Assembly: GCA_964610505.1 (NCBI GenBank)
Contig: CAZSXU010000033.1
Span: forward strand, 1-38,286
Length of the DNA stretch: 38,286 bases
Direction: 5' to 3'
From: CAZSXU01 sp964610505
Lineage (GTDB): Bacteria > Arandabacterota > Arandabacteria > JAGLYR01
A model generated the notes under the pieces. It had not been told where the DNA came from, searched no databases, and was given only the letters and a program-made list of their open reading frames with translations. A program made the position numbers and the translations under genes. Positions 13,506 through 21,938 of this stretch are shown here, one piece after another (the stretch's first letter is position 1; each line of letters starts with the position of its first letter).

Positions 13506-15812
13506 CTAGTACTGGAACAGATACTGCACCTTCAAGAACACCTGCCTCGCCGCCAGCCGAGTTCTGTCCTGCCCTCCGGGCCCGCCGCCGTCGAACGTTT
13601 GGTAGTCGTGCGTCGACCCGGCATAGAGCACGGAGAAAGGCGTGACCCGATACGTGAGAAGCGGATCCACGTCCCACGTCCGATAGATGTCGTTGTACTG
13701 GACCACCAGCCGGGTCGACAGGTTCCGCGTCCATTGGAACGTCGAGAGTACGCGGGCGATAGTACCTTCAAACAGGTCCCTGCCCGTATCCAGATCGCGG
13801 CTCGCCAGGAAACTGAATCTCGGCTGGAGGATCATCCGGTCCGAGGCCTTGATGTACGCCGTCAGAGAGAGATCGGTCTGTCTCCCCATGACCGGTGGAC
13901 GTTGCAGCCGTGCGATCTGGTGGCCGCGCTGAAACGTGAGACCCAATGTCAGCGGCTCGCTGAAGCTGCTCGTGATCGCTCCGTATAGGTTCCAGATGTC
14001 ATCGAAATCGACACCCCGGAAGCGCTCCGTGTCCGTACGGTATGTTGCCGTGATCTTCGTCTGGGCTTTGAGCTGAGTGAAGAGCCCGAGCTGGAACCAC
14101 TCCAGGTTCCTCTCCCCGGAGAAATTCCATTGTCTGCCTACATGGGCGCTGGGTTCGAGGCGTTCCAGCATGCCGTCGTCGAAGGTGAGGGTGTAGTTGG
14201 AACGGCATTCCACCATTCTCTGGTCGTTACGGGGCTCATAACCGAGATGGGCGCGGTAGGTGGGACTTCTCTCCTCGTAGGTCAGGTCGAAATCCAGGTG
14301 GCGGGAACGCTCCTCCAGGTTGACGACCAGAGCATGGCCGTCGTAGGTCTCTCCGTCCGGGGCCGCCGTGTGTGATCCTTCGTCGAAGGTGGAGTCGACC
14401 AGACCTTCCTCCAGAAGCCAGGCCATCTGCTGGGTCAGCCCAGGATCGTCGGGCTCCTCCGTGTGTGTGCCCACGGCATGCCACTGGAGGCGGACGTTCC
14501 TGTGGAGGCGCACGTCGCCGTCCCAGCCCAGGAGGGTGCCCGATCCACGCGGGTCGAGCCGGCGATCGGTGAGCATCAGGCCCGTGCTGGAATCCTGCCC
14601 GAGAATCCTCTTGAGTCTCAGGACGTTGGCCGTACTTCTCCCCGTGAGGAGACAGGCGCTTCCGTGCTCGAAGGGAAGGATGACGGGGGAGTGCTCGTCG
14701 CGTGCGACGGCATAGGCCACGCTCCATCGGCCGGTGCGGCCGGTGACCTTGGCCGCCAGCGATGGGTCGTTGATCATTCGCGAGTAGTAACTGCTGAGCC
14801 GGGTAACGAAAAGGTCACTTCCTTCCTGGAAGAAGTGGCGTTTCTCGGGGTAGAGGAGGGCAAAGGTCGTGTTGAGATCGATCTGATCCGCGTCGGCCTC
14901 GACCTGGCTGAAGTCGGGATTGAGTGTGACCTCCGCCGTCAGGTTCGACGTGGGATTGTACGTGACGCCGAGAGCCATTTCGCCGTCCGGGTCTTCGTTC
15001 TCGAAGCGCGAGTCCGGGTTGCCGGGGTCGTCGAGCGCCCCGGCCTGGAACCCGATGACGCCGGGCAGGATCTCGATGCCTTTGCCGGAGGAAACCCCCC
15101 GGATTCCCGTAATCGTTCCCCACTGGCAGGCTTGGCAGGGATCGTCCCGATCGTAGGCGGCCCAGGCGTACTGGTACCAGCTCCCCCGGGGACGGATGCG
15201 GTTCAGATTGATCCTCCACCGTTGTTCCTCCCGCTTTGGAAACCGCAGGCTCGAGAAGGGCAGAGCGATCTCGATCAGATAGCCGTCCCCGTTGATCTCA
15301 CCGGCCGACTCCCACGCCAGGTCGTAGCTCCAGTCGGACCCGCCGCCGCGGGACCAGATCCAATCACCCTGAACGCCGTAGGGATTGATCATGAGTCCAT
15401 AGCCCCACTCCGCTTCGCCGGATGTGTCGAGCTCCACGTAGACGACATCGTTCCCGCGCATCTGGTCGCGGTCACACAGGGTGGCGCGTACGGTCTCGGG
15501 ATCGTCCCAACAGATGACGGCTAGGTAGAGATGACCGTCGTCGTAGGCGAGGAGCGCTTCCGTTTCGACCGGAGGCCGGAGTTGATCTCCCGGGTCGAAC
15601 TCGGCGAAGTCCGCAGCACGGGCCGCGTCTCGCCAGCCGGAATCACCCAGCCTGCCGTCGATCGTGATCGGGCCTGGCGCCCGGGAGACCTCGAGCATCG
15701 GTCGAACATTGGGCGTGAACTCGTCGCCGCAGGCCATGGAGAAGGAGCCGGGTGCCAGGATCCAGATGAGAAGCATGCCGGCCGGCAGCATCGGAGCGTG
15801 CAGGGCTTTCAT
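13506..15812 (-). CDS. CBM9-like/DUF5916 outer-membrane protein
   Basis: This protein has 768 residues from the ATG ending at 15812 with GAGG seven bases upstream; an open frame runs on to 15947 through the promoter region. A signal peptide covers about residues 1-25. Residues 35-210 form a CBM9-like sugar-binding beta-sandwich (I-T-I-D-G-R-L-G-D-S-G-W at its start). The remainder is the DUF5916 region, rich in alternating aromatic strands and ending in F-Q-Y, the typical last strand of an outer-membrane barrel. Family members are widespread in Bacteroidetes and related phyla and are thought to handle carbohydrates or hydrolysis products at the cell surface; no biochemical role is settled. 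It is divergent from a LysR regulator with a shared operator region. Confidence 0.8.
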   Translation of the reverse strand: MKALHAPMLPAGMLLIWILAPGSFSMACGDEFTPNVRPMLEVSRAPGPITIDGRLGDSGWRDAARAADFAEFDPGDQLRPPVETEALLAYDDGHLYLAVICWDDPETVRATLCDRDQMRGNDVVYVELDTSGEAEWGYGLMINPYGVQGDWIWSRGGGSDWSYDLAWESAGEINGDGYLIEIALPFSSLRFPKREEQRWRINLNRIRPRGSWYQYAWAAYDRDDPCQACQWGTITGIRGVSSGKGIEILPGVIGFQAGALDDPGNPDSRFENEDPDGEMALGVTYNPTSNLTAEVTLNPDFSQVEADADQIDLNTTFALLYPEKRHFFQEGSDLFVTRLSSYYSRMINDPSLAAKVTGRTGRWSVAYAVARDEHSPVILPFEHGSACLLTGRSTANVLRLKRILGQDSSTGLMLTDRRLDPRGSGTLLGWDGDVRLHRNVRLQWHAVGTHTEEPDDPGLTQQMAWLLEEGLVDSTFDEGSHTAAPDGETYDGHALVVNLEERSRHLDFDLTYEERSPTYRAHLGYEPRNDQRMVECRSNYTLTFDDGMLERLEPSAHVGRQWNFSGERNLEWFQLGLFTQLKAQTKITATYRTDTERFRGVDFDDIWNLYGAITSSFSEPLTLGLTFQRGHQIARLQRPPVMGRQTDLSLTAYIKASDRMILQPRFSFLASRDLDTGRDLFEGTIARVLSTFQWTRNLSTRLVVQYNDIYRTWDVDPLLTYRVTPFSVLYAGSTHDYQTFDGGGPGGQDRTRLAARQVFLKVQYLFQY

Positions 15813-15867
15813 GTCAGCCTCGCTTTCGTTGAGGGGCTCCCCCAGCATACCGACGAGCGATACATAA

Positions 15868-15877
15868 TTCACGTGAA
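15868..15877. promoter_or_regulatory. Perfect palindrome TTCACGTGAA
   Basis: A ten-base perfect palindrome on the DUF5916 side of the LysR operator, in the divergent intergenic region. It may be part of the regulator's extended binding site. Confidence 0.35.
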
Positions 15878-15903
15878 ATATCTTGACAAGATTCATAAGA
15901 TAT
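15878..15903. promoter_or_regulatory. Candidate LysR operator
   Basis: ATATCTT (15878-15884) and AAGATAT (15897-15903) form a perfect 7-base dyad with 12 bases between. It contains the inner palindrome TCTTG-A-CAAGA (15881-15891). It covers the -35 box of the LysR gene, so the regulator probably represses itself and controls the divergent DUF5916 gene. Confidence 0.5.
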
Positions 15904-15911
15904 ACTAATAT
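15883..15911 (+). promoter_or_regulatory. Promoter of the LysR gene
   Basis: Consensus TTGACA (15883-15888), a 17-base spacer and TAATAT (15906-15911). The start codon follows at 15950. Confidence 0.65.
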
Positions 15912-15949
15912 AACGATTCCGGGGAGCTGCGCACGCGCTGGAGGCATTC

Positions 15950-16837
15950 ATGGAACTGCGTCACTTGAGACTCGTCCGGACGCTCACGCGGGAGGGCACG
16001 CTCACGGCGGCGGCCAGGCACCTGCACCTCTCCCAGCCCGCGCTCAGTCACCAGCTGCGGGAGATTCAGGAGGAAATGGGGGCGCCGCTGTTCCAGCGGG
16101 CCAGGAAGCGGATGGTCTTGACGGAGGCCGGGCGGAGAGTCCTCGAAGGCGCCGAGACGATTCTGCTCGAGATGGAGAGCGTCGAGGCGGACGTTGCGCG
16201 CTTGGCGTCGGGGGAGGGCGGCACGCTCCGCATCGCCACGGCCTGCTACACGGGTTATCACTGGCTGCCGTCGATTCTGAGGGCCTTCAGGCGACGGTAT
16301 CCTCGGGTGAACGTCAAGGTGAACCTGGCCGCCACGCGCAATCCGATTGCATCTCTGCTCGAGGGGCAGCTGGACCTGGCGATTCTCAACCGCAGGGATC
16401 CGGAGCCGAGCATCCAATACAGGAAGCTATTCGACGATGAGATGATTGTCCTTGTGTATCGAGACCATCCGTGGACGCGTCGAACGTACGTGAGGCCTGA
16501 GGAATTCGCCGGAGAGACGGTGATCAACTACGATCTGCCGGATGAGGAAATCTTCTTCCTGCGGGATGTCCTGGCTCCGGCGGGGGTGGTCCCGCAAGAG
16601 ATCATGAAACTGCCGACCACCGACGCGGTGATCGAAATGGTAAAGGCCGAAATGGGCGTGGCCGTCCAGGTCGAATGGGCCGTCCGATCCTACCTGCGGT
16701 CCTCCCGGCTCAGGAGCCTTCGGCTGACCCGAAGGGGCGTCAAACGGCCCTGGTACGTGGCAAGACTGAAGAGCAGCGGCCTCTCGTACGTCTCCGATTT
16801 CGTGGATCATCTGACGGCCCACGTGAGATCGAGGTAG
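15950..16837 (+). CDS. LysR-family transcriptional regulator
   Basis: This 295-residue protein has the standard LysR length. The N-terminal helix-turn-helix (residues 1-60) has the family signature T-L-T-A-A-A-R-H-L-H-L-S-Q-P-A-L-S-H-Q-L. A linker helix follows, then the substrate-binding domain (about 90-290). The effector pocket resembles MetR/CysB-like members in its G-Y-H-W-L-P-S opening, but the ligand cannot be predicted. It is transcribed divergently from the DUF5916 gene with 137 bases between, the usual arrangement for a regulator and its target, and ends 12 bases from the convergent hydrolase gene. Confidence 0.9.
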   Translation: MELRHLRLVRTLTREGTLTAAARHLHLSQPALSHQLREIQEEMGAPLFQRARKRMVLTEAGRRVLEGAETILLEMESVEADVARLASGEGGTLRIATACYTGYHWLPSILRAFRRRYPRVNVKVNLAATRNPIASLLEGQLDLAILNRRDPEPSIQYRKLFDDEMIVLVYRDHPWTRRTYVRPEEFAGETVINYDLPDEEIFFLRDVLAPAGVVPQEIMKLPTTDAVIEMVKAEMGVAVQVEWAVRSYLRSSRLRSLRLTRRGVKRPWYVARLKSSGLSYVSDFVDHLTAHVRSR

Positions 16838-16849
16838 GGCTCTCAGGCG

Positions 16850-17701
16850 TCAACCCTGCTCCCAGCCGCCTCCCAGAAACTCCAGCACGGTCTCGGCGAA
16901 GAGGGGAGTGATGCGCTCCCCGAAGATGGGCACGTGGCCCGCGTTCGGGAGAATCCAGAGGTACGCGTTCGGAATCGCGTCGTACATCCGGGCGGCCATC
17001 GACGCCGGGAAACAGTAGTCGCGGTCCCCGTGTACGATGAGCGTCTTCGCGGTGATCGTGGAGAGGAGGGGGGGCGTGAAGGACGGATCGTCGTAGCCCG
17101 TTGCCAACGCCGCCAGCATGTCGAACAGGGAACGAATCTGCCCGTCCCCGTGGCGATGCATTTGCCTCATTCGATCCCAGCCGGCCTCGGGATACGTATC
17201 GGCCGTCCACTTGCCGACCTGCTTCCGGCAGTCCTCGGGAAGGTACATGCCCGAGCCGACCAGCACCATGGCCTCCACGCGGTCCGGCTCCAGCGTGGCC
17301 ATATGGAGCGTCGTCAGGGCCCCCATGCTGGCGCCCACCGCCTTGCACCGGTCGACCCCGAGGTGATCCAGAAGGGCGAAGACGTCCAGGGCGAACTGCC
17401 GAGCGAAGAACTCGCCGCCGGGATTCGTGGAACCCCCGTGGCCGCGCAGGTCGGGGATGATGAGGCGATAGTCCCGTGAGAAGTCCTCGACGAACGCGTC
17501 CCACATACGGCCGGTTTGCGTGCCCGAGTGAAGGAGCACAAGAGGATCTCCCTCCCCCACGGTCACGTAGTACATCTCGATCCCGTTGACGGAAACCGTG
17601 TGGTCCTCAGGAATTGCCTGGGGGAAAGCGTCCGCGTGAATCGCCGCGGTGACCGTCAGAATCGTTGCGGAGAGAATCGCAGCGCGAACGGGAGTTGTCA
17701 T
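16850..17701 (-). CDS. Exported alpha/beta hydrolase
   Basis: This protein has 283 residues from the ATG ending at 17701, with AAGGAGG six bases upstream; a longer frame to 17737 lacks such a site. A Sec signal peptide spans residues 1-27. The alpha/beta-hydrolase fold is complete: H-S-G oxyanion region (58-60), D-L-R-G-H-G (84-89), nucleophile elbow G-A-S125-M-G, acid D226 in H-G-D-R-D, and H256 in A-G-H. The family covers esterases, lactonases and haloperoxidases; this one probably acts in the periplasm, with unknown substrate. Confidence 0.85.
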   Translation of the reverse strand: MTTPVRAAILSATILTVTAAIHADAFPQAIPEDHTVSVNGIEMYYVTVGEGDPLVLLHSGTQTGRMWDAFVEDFSRDYRLIIPDLRGHGGSTNPGGEFFARQFALDVFALLDHLGVDRCKAVGASMGALTTLHMATLEPDRVEAMVLVGSGMYLPEDCRKQVGKWTADTYPEAGWDRMRQMHRHGDGQIRSLFDMLAALATGYDDPSFTPPLLSTITAKTLIVHGDRDYCFPASMAARMYDAIPNAYLWILPNAGHVPIFGERITPLFAETVLEFLGGGWEQG

Positions 17702-17866
17702 CGTCGGCCTCCTTATGCTTCGGCGTGGGTCTCTCAACTACCCGCCAACGCATAGCACATTCGACGTCCCCGCGGCAAGACGACACCGGCGTTCTCGGGG
17801 CCTGGGTTCCGCAGACGTCGGGCGACCCGATTCGTCAATCTCGGGACCCGGATTCGACAGAACACA

Positions 17867-17890
17867 GGCGACCCGGTTTGTCGGGTCGCC
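17867..17890. terminator. 9-bp GC-rich hairpin
   Basis: GGCGACCCG, loop gtttgt, CGGGTCGCC. It lies downstream of the leftward GH130 gene; on that strand the hairpin is followed by a modestly T-rich tgtgttctgt. A partial copy of the left arm (gcgacccgattcgtc) lies 46 bases upstream at about 17822. Confidence 0.5.
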
Positions 17891-17972
17891 CGCGTCGGAC
17901 TCCTCGATTGTTCGGTAACTCGGGACCTCGAAGGTTCGGTCCCGGTCGTCACCGGGCCGTCGTCGTCCGCGT

Positions 17973-18941
17973 CTAGTCGCCGTTGACGGCGTCCAGGATA
18001 TCCCGGATACTCGCCTTGGCCAGGCAGAGACGGCAATCGGCGGCGCCATAGTACATCCAGATTTCCTCATTGCGGACGATGCAGCCGGTGGAGAAGACCA
18101 CGTTCGGTGCATCGCCGCTTCTCTCGTAGTTCTCCTCGGGTCCGATCAGCCATCGGCGCGTCCGGCCGATGAGGCGGGTGGGATCCTCCCGGTCGAGAAG
18201 GGCGGCTCCCATTCGGTATACGGGTCCGCCGGCTACGTCCTTCACGCCGTGGTAGACCAGGAGCCAGCCGGTCTCGGTCTCGATGGGGGGCGGTCCCGCT
18301 CCGACGCGGACGGCGTCCCACCACGGCCCGCCGTGCGCGGGCATGACCATTTGCGGTTTTCCCCAGAACAGGAGATCCGGCGAATACGAGAGCCAGATGT
18401 TGCCCCCGCCCACGGACGGGCGATGGAGCATGGCGAACAGGCCGTTGATGGTTCGGGGAAACAGTGCGGCGTTCTTGTCATCGGGGGGGAACACGAGGCC
18501 CAGCCGCTCGACCGTTCGGAAATCCCGGGTCGTCGCCAACGCCACGCCGGGGCCCTCTCCCGTGAAGGCCACGTAGGCGATCACCCAAGCCCCCAGTTCC
18601 GAACACCACGTGATCCGGCAGTCCTCCACGCCCAGCGTCTCGTATTCGTACCCGTCTTCGGGATGGAGGAGTGCCCGGTCCTCGATCTGCCAGCCCGAGA
18701 TCCCGTCCTTGCTCCGGGCCACGATCAGATGCGAACGGCCGGAGCACGTCTCGACACGCAGCAGGAGCACCACCTCGTCGCCCATGTCGGCGGCCCCCGC
18801 GTTGAAAACGGCGTTGGCCTGGTAGGGCAGATTCTTGACGGTGATGAGCGGGTTGCACGCGCTGCGGACGAAGAGTCCCAGGTTGTCTCCCTGTTTCTTC
18901 CAATCTGCGGTGTCCGGCGCGGCCGACGATCTGTGTCTCAT
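17973..18941 (-). CDS. GH130-family glycoside phosphorylase
   Basis: This protein has 322 residues from the ATG ending at 18941 (GAGAGGA upstream); the longer frame up to 19247 is repeat-bearing spacer. It has the features of GH130, a five-bladed propeller: N-P-x-x-x near 30, N-A-V-F-N-A-G-A near 43-50, a Y-E-T-L-G-V-E-D-C-R-I segment (100-110) and W-W-D near 200. In GH130, Asp in the E-D-x-R-I motif (D107) is the proton donor. The family phosphorolyses beta-1,4-, beta-1,2- or beta-1,3-mannosides to mannose-1-phosphate; a minority are hydrolases. No signal peptide, so cytoplasmic. It sits near an exported hydrolase and a CBM9-like protein, consistent with mannoside use (inference). Confidence 0.85.
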   Translation of the reverse strand: MRHRSSAAPDTADWKKQGDNLGLFVRSACNPLITVKNLPYQANAVFNAGAADMGDEVVLLLRVETCSGRSHLIVARSKDGISGWQIEDRALLHPEDGYEYETLGVEDCRITWCSELGAWVIAYVAFTGEGPGVALATTRDFRTVERLGLVFPPDDKNAALFPRTINGLFAMLHRPSVGGGNIWLSYSPDLLFWGKPQMVMPAHGGPWWDAVRVGAGPPPIETETGWLLVYHGVKDVAGGPVYRMGAALLDREDPTRLIGRTRRWLIGPEENYERSGDAPNVVFSTGCIVRNEEIWMYYGAADCRLCLAKASIRDILDAVNGD

Positions 18942-19164
18942 CGTTGTCTGTCCTCTCCATGGTTGGGCGGCCCTCGGGAAGAAGCTCACGATAGGCCAGC
19001 CGCCATCAAGATCCGCGAGAATGCATTGGTTCTGCTCATCCGTGTCGCCCGGGTTTCCGGCCTCGCGCCCGATGTGCAGCCCGATGCGCACCCGATGCGA
19101 CGCGACAGAATATCGGCAGAACCGGTACCTCACAATACGGATTTTGGCGCGCCCGGTCTCTTCG

Positions 19165-19181
19165 TCCGTGTAATCTGTGGC
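19165..19181 (-). repeat. 'CCACAGATTACAC' repeat, copy 1
   Basis: The minus strand reads gccacagattacacgga, a member of the dispersed CCACAGATTwCACAGAT family seen again at 19350, 32603, 32776, 35640 and 35687. The gap 18942-19387 contains this, copy 2 and a hairpin, but no supported gene. Confidence 0.55.
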
Positions 19182-19184
19182 CGA

Positions 19185-19206
19185 CGGGCCGGCCAGCGCC
19201 GGCCCG
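19185..19206. terminator. 9-bp hairpin with CAGC loop
   Basis: CGGGCCGGC-CAGC-GCCGGCCCG, a perfect stem without a following U-tract. It lies downstream of the leftward methyltransferase gene ending at 19388 and may end its transcript. Confidence 0.4.
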
Positions 19207-19349
19207 AGATAGTGGAGAGCCGATAGTCGAAAGTCGAGCTCGGACAAGGGTGTGGGAAAGATCTACAAACGCTCACTACAAGACACTGGGGAAAAGGGGC
19301 GGTTCTTCTCGGAGTCTCGATCTTGATTCAAGGCTCCGTCACACACCCA

Positions 19350-19376
19350 TCGGTGTAATCTGTGCAATCTGTGGCT
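19350..19376 (-). repeat. 'CCACAGATTACAC' repeat, copy 2
   Basis: The minus strand reads gccacagattgcacagatta followed by caccgat: two CAGATT units in tandem, just downstream of the stop of the methyltransferase gene. Confidence 0.55.
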
Positions 19377-19387
19377 CAGGACTTTTC

Positions 19388-20371
19388 CTATTGCACTTCG
19401 TATTCGACGATGTACTGTTCCGACAGGAAGTCGTACTCGCGGACCGGCACGAGACCGGCCTGGGCGAAGTGCGCGTCCAGCTCTTCCCTGGGCGTCTGCT
19501 GCTCCGGGGGAGGACCCCACGGCCTTTCCTCAAAGGGTCTGGGGCGGTAGTCGACGACGATGACCCGACCACCGGACGCCAAGCCCGCGCGCAGCTTCTT
19601 GGCGTACTCGGGATCCCGAATGTAGTGCCAGGTGTCCACCAACAGGATCGTGTCCACGCCGTCTTCGGGGAGCATGGGGTCGTCGCGCTCGACCTTCCTC
19701 ATCACCACGTTCTCGAGCTGTTCGGCTTCGAGACGCCTCTCCAGGTAGTCGAGCATTTCCTCGGAGATGTCGTGGGCCAGGACGGTTCCCGTGGGGCCCA
19801 CCGCCTTTGCGACGCGAACCGTGAAATACCCGGTCCCCGCGCCGATATCGGCGACGCGCTCGCCCGGCTTGAACGCCAGCACCTCCATCACTCGCTCCGG
19901 CTGCTGGAACTCGTCCCGCTCCGGACGTTCGAGCACCCAGACATACCCGTTGGCCCAGGCGCCCCTCACCAGTTTACGAAATCTCTTTTCCTCCCGGAGG
20001 TTCTCAAACGCGTCGTCGGCCCTCATCTCTCCGGCGTTCCAGTATCCGGCGTCGACGGCCGTCTGCAAGTATTCGTAGGCCTTCATCTTCTCGCCCGTCA
20101 GGTTGTGGAGGCGGGCGATGTTGTAGAGCATCTCGACGTGGATGGGCCAGGTGATCTCAACGATCTCGTTGGCAATCTCGAGGGCCCCCGCATAGTCTCC
20201 GGTCCCGTAGGTTTCGGTATATCGGGCCTCGAGGGGCCCAAGGTCGGAGACATCGGGGGGCGATTCTTCCTGGGCCCGGGCGCCGGGCCTTGCCAAGCAG
20301 AGACAGGCTGCGGCCAGAAAGAGGAGGAGACCCGGGCGAAAGCCACGTGCCGATCTTGGATAGTGCATCAT
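19388..20371 (-). CDS. Exported TPR-linked SAM methyltransferase
   Basis: This protein has 327 residues. Two adjacent ATGs (ending at 20371 and 20368) follow GGGAG, and either could start. A Sec signal peptide covers about residues 1-33, with cleavage near A-R-A-Q. Residues 45-110 form a TPR-like helical repeat with a short W-containing segment. Residues 150-320 are a class I methyltransferase with V-A-D-I-G-A-G-T-G-Y-F as motif I and A-H-D-I-S as motif II. Signal-peptide methyltransferases of this type recur in FCB and planctomycete genomes; SAM is not known in the periplasm, so the cellular location or substrate is a puzzle. A promoter lies at 20421-20449. It is divergent from the candidate selenoprotein. 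Confidence 0.8.
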   Translation of the reverse strand: MMHYPRSARGFRPGLLLFLAAACLCLARPGARAQEESPPDVSDLGPLEARYTETYGTGDYAGALEIANEIVEITWPIHVEMLYNIARLHNLTGEKMKAYEYLQTAVDAGYWNAGEMRADDAFENLREEKRFRKLVRGAWANGYVWVLERPERDEFQQPERVMEVLAFKPGERVADIGAGTGYFTVRVAKAVGPTGTVLAHDISEEMLDYLERRLEAEQLENVVMRKVERDDPMLPEDGVDTILLVDTWHYIRDPEYAKKLRAGLASGGRVIVVDYRPRPFEERPWGPPPEQQTPREELDAHFAQAGLVPVREYDFLSEQYIVEYEVQ

Positions 20372-20420
20372 CTGCTCCCGTTGAGGGGAATTGCTGGAAG
20401 AGTTCCGTCGTCGGTCCGGC

Positions 20421-20449
20421 AGTCTAGCAAGATACCCTCGCAGGTGCAA
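20421..20449 (-). promoter_or_regulatory. Promoter of the exported methyltransferase
   Basis: On the minus strand TTGCAC (20444-20449), a 17-base spacer, and TAGACT (20421-20426). Confidence 0.55.
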
Positions 20450-20530
20450 TACGCTCGGGGCGGGTGAGAGGTTTCGCGCAGATCACCGACACGTTCCCGG
20501 TCGCCCAATGGCCGAACTCAACGGCGTACG

Positions 20531-20559
20531 ATTGACTCTTCCGGCCCAATATTGTACCT
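20531..20559 (+). promoter_or_regulatory. Probable promoter of the candidate selenoprotein
   Basis: TTGACT (20531-20536), a 17-base spacer, and TACCTT (20554-20559). The start codon is at 20604. Confidence 0.45.
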
Positions 20560-20603
20560 TTGGCGAGAAGTTTCCCATATTAATCTCTGCATGAGGAGTT
20601 GCC

Positions 20604-21797
20604 ATGAGCCCTCTTGGACGCAGACTGGCCCTGCCGCTCGCCCTTGTCCTGCTCACATCCTGCGGGGAGACGGCCCCGAAGATCACCGAAGTCCACAGCC
20701 TGGACGAGGCCAAAACGCTAGCGGCGGAGAACGGGTCGTTCATCATCGCCGAGTTCTTCTCACAGACCTGAGGGCCCTGCCAGGCTTTCGTCCGTGCGAC
20801 GAAAGAGGATCCCGTGGTCATCGACGCCCTCAAGAATCACGTCTTTCTCTTCCTGGATGTTGCCGAACCCTACGCCGAGCAATTGGCGGAGGACAGCGGG
20901 GTGTCCGGATTTCCCACCTTCCATGTAATGAACGCCGCCGGCGAGCTCATCAGCAGCTGGTGGGGATACGGCGGGGCGGAAAGATGGACGTCCACGCTGG
21001 CCGACGTCCTTGCCGATCCTGTGACCGTGGCGGAGCGAACCGATCGCTACCAGGCGGGTCCCACCTGCGTGGATGCGGTTGCGTTGGGAAGGACGGCCAT
21101 GACCGGCGGCCGGTCCCGTGAAGCTGCGGACTATTTCCGGCAGGCTCTTGCGCTCGATCCCGAAGCCTCGAAAGAAGCGGACGCTCCGATCTACGTTTTC
21201 CGGGCCACCTACTACGGCGTGGGCGACGAGCAATTCACGCCCGACGAAGCCGCCTCGGCCGCGGAGGAATTGCTCGGAGCCGAGGACGTGAAACCCAAAG
21301 ACGTGTTTGAGGTCACGGGTCGTTTGATGCGACTTGTCGACCGGGTCGGCGAGGACGTCGTCCGGGATGTCCTCAGGAAGGCCCATGTGATTCTGGCGAA
21401 CGTCGAGGATCCGGATTTGAAGGACGACCGGCAGGAATTCCTTGTCAACTACGCCCTCCTGGTGGAGGAGGATTCGGACAGAGCCATCAAGATCAAGAAG
21501 GAGACCATGCCCGACGGGTGGGAATCGGACCCCCATCGTCTGAATCAGTTCGCCTGGTGGTGTTTCGAGCGGAAGATCAACCTGGAGGAAGCCGAGACGC
21601 TCGCCCGCCGGGGTGTCGATGCCATGGACCCGGGGCCGGATCAGGCCAACATCATGGACACGTTGGCCGAAATCCTGAATGCCCGGGGTGACACCGACGG
21701 TGCGATCGGGTGGATCGAGAAAGCGCTCGCGCTGGATCCCGAGAACAAGTATCTCGCTCGCCAGCTGACGAGATTCCGGGGCGAACCGGCGGCCTAG
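20604..21797 (+). CDS. Candidate selenocysteine thioredoxin-like TPR lipoprotein
   Basis: The frame from ATG 20604 (AGGAG upstream) is interrupted only by TGA at 20769-20771. Reading it as selenocysteine gives 397 residues. The N-terminus is a lipoprotein signal (hydrophobic residues 9-17, lipobox L-T-S-C20). A thioredoxin domain follows at about 25-150: F-F-S-Q-T-U56-G-P-C59-Q aligns with the W-C-G-P-C active site of thioredoxins, so UGA stands exactly where the nucleophilic Cys belongs, and F-P-T-F supplies the conserved cis-proline. The C-terminal half holds TPR-like repeats (A-A-D-Y-F-R-Q-A-L-A-L-D-P and A-I-G-W-I-E-K-A-L-A-L-D-P). A SECIS-like hairpin lies at 20785-20805. It would be a membrane-anchored periplasmic reductase or chaperone. 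The alternative is a nonsense mutation TGC to TGA; the sequence downstream shows no decay. A naive caller would start at 20814 and lose the signal and active site. Confidence 0.8.
20785..20805 (+). promoter_or_regulatory. SECIS-like hairpin downstream of the in-frame UGA
   Basis: CTTTCGTC (20785-20792), loop CGTGC (20793-20797), GACGAAAG (20798-20805): a perfect 8-bp stem. The loop starts 22 bases after the UGA, within the 16-37 range used for bacterial SECIS elements, and has a G in its second position, as the bacterial model requires. The stem can be extended on the UGA side by CCT/AGG and GGG/CCC. Confidence 0.7.
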
Positions 21798-21938
21798 GCC
21801 GAACCGGCGAAGGGCGGAATGGGCGCCGGACCAGGTCCTGGAGTTCCAGATGCCGCGGATGTGAAGACGGAATCCCTCATCTGCGGATGAGGTGCGGATC
21901 TCGTGCGATCGGTAGACAACGGGATGCGGACGTGCCCC

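Noticed and set aside
19250..20467. 405-codon plus-strand frame opposite the exported methyltransferase
   Set aside because: The minus-strand gene has a signal peptide and methyltransferase motifs; this frame has none.
20604..20771. Simple nonsense-mutated pseudogene for the thioredoxin-like gene
   Set aside because: Not fully excluded, but the UGA is the only interruption, it hits exactly the redox Cys, a SECIS-like hairpin follows, and downstream codons show no decay.
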